64,000 bases of DNA from Hedera helix. Taxonomy: Eukaryota > Streptophyta > Magnoliopsida > Apiales > Araliaceae. The first letter of the stretch is position 1; each line of letters opens with the position of its first letter. The position numbers and the translations under genes are program-made. The notes beneath the pieces were generated by a model. It did not search any database, was not told where the DNA came from, and saw only the letters and a list, made by a program, of their open reading frames with translations. Positions 48,449-59,726 of the stretch are shown in pieces. The stretch lies in the NCBI GenBank assembly GCA_947179155.2, contig OX359266.1:18996598-19060597 (forward strand), read 5' to 3'.

Positions 48449-51400
48449 GAGTCCTATTACATGTAGACTCAACTGATATCATTATTACAATCATACAGCC
48501 TCATTACATCCTTTACTTTAAATAGTACATACATACATACATACATTTATCACTTATGGAGTTACAAACCATAGATCTTCTGATACCATTTAGATTTATC
48601 ATTTAAAATCAACTATTACATAACTTGCATTTATACAAATTTACATGTCACAAATTTTCTTGCGCTTGTCCATGCATTCACGTTTCTTTACCTTAGCTTA
48701 ATCGAATCGTCCGGTCTTCTCATGTTTTACTTGAAAAGTTAGTTTATAGAAAGAATAAGCATAAAGCTCAGCAAGTAATTCAGCTAACACCTTTCTTGCT
48801 CATAATCTATATATGCATCATGCTCCTTTACCTTAACATACAATGCTTAATGTTACGTACTTCATTTAGCACTTAACCCACATAATTGCACATAAGGCAC
48901 GTTAAATTCATATACCATCACATATCTCACATAGAATATCTAATACGCTTAAATCTGAAAAACTTGCCTGAAAAACTTGTATTAATTTAACCTTTTACCG
49001 CATCGCTTGGCCTTTATTTAACTTAACCTTTATTGCACTGATTTACCATTCCATCATTCATTGCATTGGTTTGCTACATCGCGCATTATCTGTAAACATA
49101 CGATCTATATTCATTAATATACGATCATAACTTTACATAAATCATTAAACTTATTCCATCATTACATAACCATTTATCTCTATATTCAATCCACATGTGA
49201 CGTATCATACTTTATGTAGATGAATAATACGTCCTAACTCGTCATCAATCCTTTTTCATAACCTTTAATCTTAATTCGGTTTAGCTTCAGACATTATATA
49301 TTATGTCATTTCTTATTTCATTGTACCTTAACACCCTTTATATAGTCCATTAGTATCAATTTAGGGTTTACATAACCCATTCTTATCATTCTATATCAAA
49401 TTATCTCATTTAGGATAATTTTGCTCTCAATGAACAGTACACTGCGCCCCCGCGCAATGTTTCTTCTACAACATCTCGCTGGCCGCAAAAAGCTCTCGGC
49501 CAATGAACAGTAACATTGCGCCCTGGTGCAGTGTTCAGTACAAAACACTGAGTCCCGGTGCAGTGCTCTGGTGCAGAATTTCTCCATTTTTGTCCCTGTT
49601 TTGCTGATTTTTATCTCCATAACCACACATCCAATTGGGACCAACTTTGGTACACAACTAGACCTCACATCATAGTAATTTACAAAATTTTCATTTGCTT
49701 CATTTGGCCTTCCTAATTCAGAGATATACCTGCCCATAAGAGGGCTGTTCAGCACAATTCCATACTTGGGAAATTTTTCAGAATTTCAAAACTTGATTTT
49801 CCAACTTTGTTATGTTTGGCTATTTGCTTTCAATTTTCATTTCAACACTTGACATAGCTCACATAACCTATATGTGGCATGTCCAAACTTTCAAAACCAT
49901 AAAATCCAGCACGAGGCGACTTTTGTCCGTTATAATCCATTTCGAGTCGAAACGATCATTTTCGATCGCTCGAATCGCCAATTCAATCAAATTTAAATTC
50001 GTTGAATACTAAATCGACTCTAACATGTGTATTAATATGAAAATGACTTATTTCACTTCATTTCACCTTTAATTCCTCAAAATTGCCAAAAATCACCTTT
50101 TGGTTAGATTTTCATAAAAATTTCTAAACTTTTCAAACATCAACTTAGACTCAACTTGATACATAAATCACCAAGCACTACATAGGTTATCATAAACATA
50201 TTTTACGACTTTACACGTCTCTATAACTTCTAACTGCACATTCCAGTGCACTTTACAGATTATTACGTTATCTACACAAAAAGTATAGCCTAATATTTTG
50301 CGCTCCCTTATACCAAACATAATTTCAATCTTTCATGATCCTTTTACACTATCTAGCACAAAGTTTAACTTACATCAAACATAATTAAACCTTCCAACTA
50401 GGTTTTCATCAATTCTAACAATATATATTATATAATCAACCATGAATCATAGGTTAATCTTATCTTTTTTTTTTTATAAACAAATCATGCTTCTCTTCCA
50501 TATACCATGCATGTTCAACATCTTCACTTTTGGTTTTACTAGCTTCATCAACATCTAGCATATAATCTTCTTTAAATCATAACTTCTAAGCATGATCATG
50601 AACCTACATGTACATAATACTCTCATACCCTCCTTTAACCCTTAGGGTTCCACATGAATTACCTTCTTGACACATAATCTCATATAACTTACACATTTAA
50701 CCATAAATATTTGCATGGCTTCACACAATTCTCAACTTTAAACACTTAGAACACATAATACAAAGTATTAATGCTTAAACATAACTATACCTTCAACTAG
50801 GTTTCTTATTTTCTTGCTATGAAGTTTGATAAAACTTAAATCTTCCCTTTGATGACTACTTTACTCTTTTTGATCAACTTTTCTAGCAATTCTCTTGAAA
50901 CCTAGCCTTTCTCTCCTTTGCTCTCTTGAGTTTTCAAGCAACTTCGAATGAGGGATGAAAAAAAAAATGAACTAAGAATGCTTATTACTACTAAATATAC
51001 ACATATATGTGCTATACATCTTATTCTAACACTTAACCAAACACTAGTTATGCTTAACCATGTATAGTTAGGGCTATATAAGACAATTCACATTACTAGG
51101 CAAGGATAGAATGGTCATTAGACCTAGTTGGGACACCATAGTCATTACATAACTTGACAAGGGCATTATAGTCTTTTGTCTCAAAATCTAGAGAATTAAA
51201 TTCTCATTAATTACATTTGCTTAATTCCAATCCATTCCAAGTCCATTTTGATCTAACTTTGTTTCCTTAGGCTTGAATTTTTAATCTTGCATCAAATACT
51301 TCATATCTTACTTGTCCCATATCACTTGTCACACTTTAAACATCAAATTTCATTAATCAAAATAATTCACCATAAATTTGCAAATTTTGCATAATATGTT

Positions 51401-52161
51401 ATTCTTAATTTCCTACGAACCAATTCGGTTTCACATTCAATCAATTTCAATTCTCGACATCTCCAATAGTCGACTTGCTCAGCTTTTCATCAACCGCTCC
51501 CCAAAAAGCGAACTACGCTCAGATTACCAAAATCCATCATTACTTAACCTTAAAAACTCATAAATCCTTTATTACGACTTTTACATCCTTTTCCTTATTT
51601 ACTTTAACACACGTATGTCCAATTACACCACACTGGCAATCCATATTCTTTCTACTCACATTTGAGTATATTACCTTTTGTCTTTACACATTATATTACA
51701 ACTATCTTATTTCCATCATTCACTATCAGTTCCTCAATAACCTCCACATATTCATATATCAAATCCTTAATATTCCTCAATAAACCGATTACATCATACG
51801 GTTTCTTATTCTTTGCACCTACATACATATTTTGCCTTGTTATTCTCATATCATTGCCTTTCCAGGCCTATTCATTAATCTTGCTGCTAACATTCACAAC
51901 TAAAGGCTCAATTCACATATAAATTCCTTATTTCCATCATTTCTAAACTTTAATTCCTTCTATATATATCTTGCCAAATATACATATATACATACATTCA
52001 ACCTACCACATAGGTCATATATAACACATTGATTAAATAATAATTCTTATTTAATCTCTTCTTATTACTTAATGTCATTTAAACTAGGTTTTAACTATTA
52101 ACCTTTACTTAATTAATCATAATCCTCATTTAAAATTCATGTTAAATCCTGGGGTGTCACA
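47961..52161 (-). mobile_element. 4.2-kb solo LTR (chromovirus-like, EL-related), target duplication TATAC
   Basis: The plus strand runs TGTAACGACCCGAAATCCC to CTGGGGTGTCACA, flanked by TATAC at 47956-47960 and 52162-52166. At 4201 bp it is one of the longest intact LTRs in the window. It contains three short AT microsatellites, a CG-rich island (49435-49575) with repeated ACTGTTCATTG and GCGCNNTG words on the minus strand, and a CT-rich leader region near 50870-50950. Its right end is similar to about 4600-4836. The 119-residue open frame at 49396-49755 (minus) crosses the island and is not a credible gene. Confidence 0.9.
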
Positions 52162-52381
52162 TATACAAATGTATATATATACACATCTAATTCTTATATC
52201 TCACATTATCATGTATCACTATTCAAATAATAATTTCTATACCTCCATAATAATTTAATTGTACAATTTATTTGTACCATTACATGTAATTTCTCTTATT
52301 CTTCATAAATTATTTTTTTTAAACAATTTATTTTCTTTTTAATTATTTTAATTCAACACCAATTATCACCCTCTCTGTACG
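52162..52381 (-). mobile_element. Family A LTR fragment, inverted, second part
   Basis: Continues the LTR after the 4.2-kb insertion (compare about 3945-4160: ATACACATCTAATTC, TAATTGTACAATTTATTTGT). It is cut at 52381 by E5. No gene is visible. Confidence 0.75.
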
Positions 52382-52807
52382 TGATAGAGTTAAATTATAC
52401 GATATTTTTATTCCCTAATACTTAGTTTTTATATTTATTGCATGCTTAAATGTTTACATATTTAGCTTATTTTGGTTTTAATAGGTTTTATAGGATTTTA
52501 GTTCATTTATGTTAATTTAGGTAATTTTATAGTATTTTTATATTTCTTTTTATTTATGTGTTTTTATTTATTTTTAGTATTTTAGGAGTTTTATTTATTA
52601 TTATGTGTTTTTAGGATTTTTAGTATTTTTATATTATTTTTAATTATTTTATATTTTATTTTGTAGGAAAAATAAGCCTGGGGGGCAAATCTGTAAGTTC
52701 TGTAAAGATCTAGTGGCAAAATGGTAATTAAAGCTGTTGATGGCAATTTCGTAATTAAGTTGAAGTTGGAACCGGTGGCAATTTGGTAATTTCCGAAAAA
52801 AGTGGTG

Positions 52808-52945
52808 ACCGCACAATGCGCACGGATGGATTGGCCGATAGCTGAAACGACGCCGTTTCATCAGAGTGATCGCGCAATGCGCGCAGTGGTGTGAACAGTC
52901 GCAAGAACAAGAACAAAACGACGTCGTTTGGAGCTCAGGGGCGCG
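52808..52945. other. CG-rich palindromic island in E5 LTR
   Basis: It contains GCACAATGCGC, CGCGCAATGCGCGC (about 52871) and GCGCGCAATGCGCG (about 52941), plus TGAAACGACGCCGTTTCA (52843-52860) and AAAACGACGTCGTTTG (52915-52930), and GAACAGT between them. These words are the same as in family A LTRs. Confidence 0.85.
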
Positions 52946-53183
52946 CAATGCGCGAAGGCTGATGACCGACACTGTAGCGAAGGGCGTGTTTGGCTTGCAC
53001 GATAATTGTCCAAATCAAATTATTCGCGAATTTTTGCTACTTTTTGATTCCAAATTGGATTTTAATTCCAATTAGGGTTAGAATAATAATTATTTTATTT
53101 TTCTTTTATTTTTATTTGTATTTTAAATCCTATTAGGGTTAGGAAATAATAATTCCTACTAGGGTTAGGAGGTTTATGAAGCC

Positions 53184-53190
53184 TATAAAT
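53184..53190 (+). promoter_or_regulatory. TATA box of the E5 LTR
   Basis: TATAAAT in GCCTATAAATAGAGG, with counterparts in the E1 and E3 LTRs at the same relative place. Confidence 0.7.
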
Positions 53191-54029
53191 AGAGGGCTTG
53201 ATATACAATGTAAAATACAACTTTTCTAATACGAAAAATTCTCTCTTCTATTATTTAGTATTCTCTACAATTATGAGTAGCTAAATTATTTTTCTTGGTT
53301 TAAGTTATTGAAGCCATCAAGATTTATACACTGTGAGATCTAATTTATTTTAATTGTTCAATTTATATTTTGAATATTGAATATTTTTTTGTGCTTAAAT
53401 TTTATGATTGATTTGTTTAATTGCTAGGAGTACTACTAGTTTATTATTCATATTAATCTATTGATGTTGGTGACGCAACTAAGTTTAATAATTGTTTTGC
53501 AGATCAAAAGATTATTTTATCTTAGGAAAAATATTCATCTAAATTAAATGCAAACGCGTGGCTTGTGTTGTTTAGTTCAAAGATCTCTCTAATTCTTAAA
53601 GCTGCTATTAAATTAAATCTTTAGCACGTGTTAGGGGTTGTTTAATAGTAAGGATAATTTAGAACGCGTGTGTCTACTTATCTAAAATTAAGGAGAGAGG
53701 AGAAAAATTATTCCACCTGTGAGTAGTTCTTTCTACGGTGAATGTTTAAAATATAAAATGAGTTATTTTTGCATCAGTGATCAGTTGTAAATTCTTGATG
53801 GTAGATATTAACTTAAACTAAGGTTTTTTTCTTCTTATTTATTTTAGTTAATTTTATTTAAATTATTTCTTTAATTAAAAACCCCCCCCCCCCCCCCAAA
53901 TTTTTGTTTGCAAAAACATAAAATTAAATAATCATTCTCTGTGGGGATCGACTCTTACTTGCACTACTACATTACTATATCTCCAAAGTAAGATTTTATT
54001 TTTGGATGCTTGCGCATCACACCAAATTT

Positions 54030-54048
54030 TGGCGCCGTTGCTGGGGAA
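54030..54048 (+). other. E5 primer-binding site (tRNA-Asp type)
   Basis: TGGCGCCGTTGCTGGGGAA has one mismatch to the tRNA-Asp complement. Confidence 0.9.
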
Positions 54049-54160
54049 TGATTTTAATTTAATTTTGTGCTTTTGTAAATATTTATTTAATTTAGTAATT
54101 ATTCTTAGTTTTCTTTATTTTTCTAATTTTTATATTTTATTTGAGTTGTGCAGGTTAAAG

Positions 54161-55754
54161 ATGGAAATCATGGCTAGAAATAGAACTTTGAAAGAGCTTG
54201 CAGCTCCTAATTTGAATCAACAACCTTTAAGCATAACTTTTCCTAGTTTAGATGCTAATACTTCCTTTGAATTAAAATCTGGTCTAATCCATCTATTGCC
54301 CAATTTTCATGTTCTTGCAGGTGAAGATCCTCGCAAACATTTAAAGGAATTTCATATGGTGTGCATAAGTTTGAAACCTTCTGGAGTGACTGAAGAGAAA
54401 ATCAACCTAAGAGTTTTTCCATTCTCTTTGAAAGATTTGGCTCTACTACCTACCCTCCGGAAGCATCACCACATGGGAAGAGATGAAAAGACTATTCTTG
54501 GAAAAATATTTTCCCGCTTCACGGGCAGCCAATATCAGAAAAGACATTTGTGGTGTGAGACAGAATCATGGAGAATCCCTGTACGAGTATTGAGAACGTT
54601 TCAAGAAACTATGTGCAAGCTGCCGCCACCATCAAATCAGTGAGCAACTCCTCATCCAATACTTCTATGATGGACTCATGTCTACCGATAGGAGGATGAT
54701 CGATGCTGCCAGTGGAGGAGCTTTAGTGGACAAAACGCCCGAAGCTGCAAGGAACTTAATTGCAAACATGGCTGCTAACTCCCAACAATTCAGCACTAGG
54801 CTTAATTTTACATCCCAGAATGTCAATGTGGAAGAAATTTCTTCACTTAAAGAACAAATTGCTAGTCTAACTTCTCTTGTTCGTCAAATGGCTGTAGGTA
54901 ATACACAACAAGTCAAAGCCTGTGGAATTTGTGCGGTCGTAGGACATCCGACGGATATCTGCCCCACTCTTCAAGAGGTGTCCCATGAACAAGTGCATGC
55001 AATAGGTGGTTTCCCTGATCCCCAACAAAGGAGATATGATCCCTACTCGAACACGTACAACTCAGGTTGGAGAGATCATCCGAATTTTGGCTATGGAAAT
55101 CAACAAGGAAATCCGTCTGCGATTCAAAATTTCTCAAGCTACCAACAATACAAGCAGCCATATCCTAACAAACAATAGGGCCAATCATCTGATTCTCATA
55201 AGTCTTTGGAGGATATAGTTAAACAACTTGGCACTAACACTTTGTAATTTCAACATGAAACGAAGGCAAATATACAGAATTTTAATACACAGATGGGACA
55301 AATGACAATTGCCATCAGTAGATTGGAGGCGCAAATTTCTGAAAAAGTACCCTCGCAAACAATGGTGAATCCAAAAGCAAATGTTAGTGCAATCACATTG
55401 AGAAGTGGTAAAGAGATCAAAACTCCAGTAAAGACAGAGTCTGCATCAAAAGAGCAAAGCAAAGTTGAAGTGGACAACAAGGAGGCAAATAACAGTCAAG
55501 AGGACGACAGTGTTATAGGAAAAAATGGTACTCCGAAGCATAAATTTTCAACTCTCTCTAAGTATAAACCGGTACCCCCTTTCCCTCTTGCTTTAACAGG
55601 AAAAAGGACGTACGAGAAAAATTCAGATTTATATGAGACTTTTCATAATTGTGAGGTCAAAATTCCATTTTTAGATGATATTAAACAAGTACCTCGCTTT
55701 GCTAGATTTCTAAAAGAACTGTGTACACACAAGAGAAAGCAAGCACTTAAATGA
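54161..55754 (+). pseudogene. E5 gag, nearly intact
   Basis: It begins MEIMARNRTLKELAAP. The capsid core has GEDPRKHLKEFHMVCISLKP and, after an 11-base deletion at about 54442 (E1 has AAGGATTTACT there), continues in another frame to MIDAASGGALVDKTPEAARN. The knuckle-like CGICAVVGHPTDIC is at about 54920-54965, followed by a Gln/Asn/Tyr-rich part. In-frame stops are TAG 55176, TAA 55245 and TGA 55752. The linker has TMVNPKANVSAITLRSGKEI. The E1, E3 and E5 leaders share a GTAAA...TGCAG segment (54075-54153 here) that could be a short intron just before this start. The role is particle protein. Confidence 0.85.
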
Positions 55755-56633
55755 TATGAAAAGGTACAAGTAGGAAAGAATGTGTCTGCCGTAATTCAAA
55801 GAAAACTCCCTACAAAGTGCCAAGATCCAGGAATGTTTATTATCCCTTGCAAGATAGGAGACACGAGATTTCAAAAGGCCATGTTAGATCTAGGAGCATC
55901 TATTAATGTCATTCCATATTCTATATATGCTTCTTTGAAACTTAAACCTTTAAATAGAACTGGTACTGTGATTCAGTTGGCTGATAGGTCTAACACTTAT
56001 CCTAAGGGTATAGTAGAGAATGTTCATGTGCAAGAAGATAATTTAATTTTTCTTGCTGATTTTTATGTGCTTGATATAGAAAACGGTGATCAAAATGCTC
56101 CTATTTTGTTAGGAAGACCTTTCTTAAAGACTTCCAAGACTAAGATCGATGTTCATAGTGGTACACTGACAATGGAGTTTGATGGCAAAATTATTAAGTT
56201 TAATATTTTTGATGCCATGAAATGTCATAATCCTATTTACTCTGTTGATGTGATTGATTCTTTAGTAGTAAAAGTTTCTAAAAATGATGGAAATGGTGAA
56301 TTGAAAACGACATGTAGTCAGAATCTTGAGAAAGAGAATGAGAAGTTAGTCTTGAGTGCTGATTTGAAGAACACTGTTGTGGTTGTGAATGGTTCTCCGA
56401 AAACAGGTAATAATTCATATTTTGACTTATCAGTTCCTAACAAGAAATCTTTACCTTTTGTTTTCCAGGATTACATTCCAGATTTGAAGCCTCTCCCTAA
56501 TCGTCTCGAATGGATGTTCATTGAAGAGGGAGTAGAACCTTCATATCAACTGCAAGGGAGTTTGAACAAGTCCATGATAAATGGAGTAAAGATGGATGAA
56601 ATGGTCAAAATTCAAGAGGAAGGAGTAATGTAG
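55755..56633 (+). pseudogene. E5 aspartic protease with C-terminal extension (RT start only)
   Basis: The frame is open from 55755 to TAG 56631-56633. CQDPGMFIIPCKIGDTRF precedes the active site LDLGASINVIPYSIY (Asp at residue 36 from the Met at 55782), then YPKGIVENVHVQEDNLIFLA and APILLGRPFLKTSKTKID. After the protease a 100-residue low-similarity linker leads to DLKPLPNRLEWMFIEEG, which matches the very beginning of Athila RT (compare LKQLPNHLRYAYLGE in E2). Then a short tail and stop follow, exactly as in E1 and E3. The protease domain looks chemically intact, but translation from gag is blocked by stops. Confidence 0.85.
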
Positions 56634-56806
56634 TGTTTAAGCATGTTGTCCAGCCAATGACAATAAATAAAGGCATTGCTTGGGAGGCAACCCAAGAAAT
56701 CAGATTTGCATTTCTTTTCCTTTTTCATTTTATAGTTATTTGTGCTTGTTTCTTTGCATTATAGTTTACATTAGGGACAATGTAAATTTTAAGTGTGGGG
56801 GAAGGG
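56634..56806 (+). other. Hairpins HP1 and HP2 and polypurine run in E5
   Basis: HP1: CTTGGGAGGCAACCCAAG (56679-56696), a perfect 6-bp stem around AGGCAA. HP2: arms TTTACATT and AATGTAAA around AGGGAC (56765-56786). The purine run is AAGTGTGGGGGAAGGGA (56791-56807). In E2 the two hairpins are separated by more than 3 kb including ORF3; here only about 70 bases lie between them. Confidence 0.8.
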
Positions 56807-58594
56807 ATTTAGGATATTTGTTTTATTTTTAAGAGATTTTAAAATTTTGTTTTATTTTTTAAAAAAAAATTTGTTTTATTTTTAGGGAATTTAAAAAAAA
56901 AAATTTAATTTTATGGGTAAATTGTGAGGATCCGAATTTCCAGGATTTCTTTAATAATATTAAATGAGAATTTAATTGATAAAATTATCAAGGTTGTTAA
57001 ATTAATTATTATATTATGTGATTTAAGGTATGTGATATGATTTAATTGATAAATTAAACTTGTACAGAGATGGTGATGATTCGTGTTGGTTTAGAAAAAA
57101 ATTGAAAAGTAAATAAGTTGTTTAAAAATAATTTATGAAGGATAATAAAAATGTCAGATAAATGTACAATAAATTGTACAATTAAATTATTATGGAAGTG
57201 CAAAAATTATGTTTTAAATAAGGTTATATGGAAATGTAAGAAATATGAATTATGTGTATATATATGTGTGTTTGTGTTTAATTGTGATAATTATAAATTT
57301 CGTTGATTATGAGAATTAAGGGATTAATAATTAAATTAATCCAAAGTAAGATAAAAGTTAATGAGGAAACTAAGAAAAGTTGAAATTATTGAATTTAAGA
57401 TTTTATCAAGAATTTTGGAAGAAATTTAGAAATTAATTGAGAAGGAAAGGTAATTATGTAAATTATATAATAATATATTATATAATTTATATAAGGAAAT
57501 TAAAATAAAGTATGAAGAAAATAGTAATTATATAAATTATATAAGAATAATTATGTAATTTATATAAGGTAATTATATGGAATAAAGTTAGAGGAAATTA
57601 AGAAATTATTTAAAAGGAGAATGTAATTATATAAATTATATAATATTAAATTATATAATTTATATATAAAGAAGTTAATATGAATATTAAAGAAATTGAA
57701 TAATAAATAAGAGACATGAATGTTTTGAGTTATTAAAAATTATATTTATGCATAATGAAATTATTATGACTTTTATGAAAGATAATATTTCAGAAACGTG
57801 AACATGTTAATGTAACATGTTGTCCAAGTAACGAAGTGAAAAATTAGGAAAAATAATTTTTATATGTCCTATGAATTATTTTATGATTTTTGGAAGTATA
57901 AATTACCTCATATAATTACATGCATGTCATTATGCGTGTGCAAAATTTGTCAAGAAAAGTAACCAAAAGTGATATCAATATTATTTATAAATCAAATTAT
58001 GATTTTTAGTGAATTAAAATAAATATTTTATATTTGTTATGTAAAATATTTATTACACGATATAATTACGTAATGTATTAAATTCATTAAATTGCATGTT
58101 TGATTTTTTGAAATTTATCCGAAAGTTGAAGGCGGTGGGTAAGGTCGGTGGAATTGTATTAAGTTGCAAAAGAATTAATTGCCTTGAAGGATAAAAAGGA
58201 AAAGAAAAGAAAGAAAACAAAAGTAACCAAAACAATACACATATATTTCTCTCTATATTTTCTTCTACCATCACCACCACCACCACCACCCGTGCACCAC
58301 CCGGAAACTCCATGGCCACCACCAAGAGGAAAATTTTTGGTGCCTTCAAGGAAAGGAATCAAGCTTGGAAGGTATAAAAACGAATTTAATAAATTTATTT
58401 TGTGTAATTATGGTGGTAAAATAATTATGTGGAAAATAGAAAATAATTAGAATAATTATTCCAAATAATTTTGGAATATATATGTATGAATTACATAATT
58501 TCTGGAGTAGTTTTGTGTGAAAAATTTGGAGCAAAAATGGATTTTTTGGATAAAGTTGATATACTGTTCGCGAGAAAGAGAGACAAAGTTTTTC

Positions 58595-58770
58595 TGAGAA
58601 GCCGCGCATTGCGCGGCGCTGTGTGTGTGTGAACAGGGACCATAAACGACGTCGTTTCTGGGGCTAAGGGGCGACCGCGGCATGCGCGGTAGGAAGTTTC
58701 CGGAATCAGGGGGAAAACGACGTCGTTTTGAACGACCGGGGGTCGGTCCGGCAAATCGCGGCCGACCGAA
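58595..58770. other. CG-rich palindromic island in family A solo LTR
   Basis: It has GCCGCGCATTGCGCGGC (about 58600), CCGCGGCATGCGCGG, AAACGACGTCGTTT (58644-58657) and AAAACGACGTCGTTTT (58714-58729), with GAACAGG between. This is the best preserved version of the shared words. Confidence 0.85.
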
Positions 58771-58771
58771 A

Positions 58772-58978
58772 CGCGGTAAAATTACCGCGTTGCCCCTGCC
58801 CTTTTCCAGAAATACCCAACGTGTCCCCAAGGCCGCGGAAGTTACAGAATTGCCCTGGACTTTCCGAAAAATTCCGGATTTGTCCCTAACGTTGCCAAAA
58901 TGACGGAAATGCCCCAGACATTTTCTGTTAATGCCGGATGGGTCCTTAAGGGCGCGGAAATTACCATATTGCCCCCAG
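58772..58978 (+). repeat. 60-bp tandem repeat in family A LTR, about 3.5 units
   Basis: Units recur around GGAAxTTACxxAATTGCCC and TTTGTCCCTAA. The sense frame again reads as a 20-residue repeat, with LPLPFSRNTQRVPKAAEVTE as one unit. Confidence 0.85.
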
Positions 58979-59726
58979 AAATTAATTTTAATTGAAATAA
59001 ATGTTTAAAAATTTTTTAAAAATCATAGAAAACTATAGAAAAATACTAAAAGTATAGAAATGATGTTTGGGCATTAAATTTAATATTTTTGTAAAAATAC
59101 TAAATATTGGGGATTAATATTTAAATATTTTAAATATTAATCTAATGAGTTTAAAGGTTAGAAAATGAATAAATAAAAATCCGGACAACTGATTATGCTC
59201 AAATTTATCCGATGAGTCGGGTTGTCCGTGACGAAGGTATTGGATATTAAGTTAAATTAGTATTTTGTGAGATGAGGTTAATAAATTTGACCATATAAAT
59301 TAATAATTGGCCCAGAGATGATATTAAGTTAAATTAGTATTTTAAGATGATTGTTCCGATAAAGATTTATTAAATGGTCTAATTGTGAATTACGATTGAA
59401 CGAACAAATGTGCAAATATAATCATTATTAAATTTAAATGTTGAACAGCATGATATTTGTAAAGAAGGAAAAAGTTAAGGTTGCGATCCAGGGACTAGGA
59501 TCCAATATGTAAGAATTTTAAATATATAAATATTTTAATACAATGATTGAGAAAATGAAAATTTTATATGAAGATTTTGGTAATTGATAATTTTAAAACC
59601 AATTAATGGATCAAGTAAGATGATTAAAGATTTATTAACGAACCGAAATCTGGACGTAATGAAAATAATGTTTATTAAATACAATATTTAAGGGAATAAA
59701 GCGGGTCGAATTTCGGGGCCGTTACA

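Larger units (their letters stand above)
52382..54021 (+). mobile_element. E5 5' LTR
   Basis: It starts TGATAGAGTTAAATT and ends TGCGCATCACA, 8 bases before the primer site. It is reverse-complement alignable with the E1 and E3 LTRs. A polyC run at 53883-53898 interrupts a conserved part near the 3' end. Confidence 0.85.
56923..59726 (+). mobile_element. Solo LTR of family A, target duplication TAAAT
   Basis: It runs TGTGAGGATCCGAATTTCC to CGGGGCCGTTACA, flanked by TAAAT at 56918-56922 and 59727-59731. At 2804 bp it lacks a part present in 45300-46140. It contains the CG-rich island (58595-58770) and 60-bp repeats. It splits the E5 3' non-coding domain between HP2 and HP3. Confidence 0.92.

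Noticed and set aside
49396..49755. 119-codon Cys/Arg-rich open frame on the minus strand
   Set aside because: Covers the CG-rich island of a solo LTR. Cys-rich look comes from repeated CACTG/GCGC words, not from a domain.
51378..51922. Cluster of hydrophobic open frames
   Set aside because: AT-rich LTR DNA read in three overlapping frames, none with a domain. Not kept in related LTRs.
58682..58903. 73-codon open frame with 20-residue repeat
   Set aside because: Same minisatellite effect as at 2347-2850. Kept only as a repeat and as a finding.
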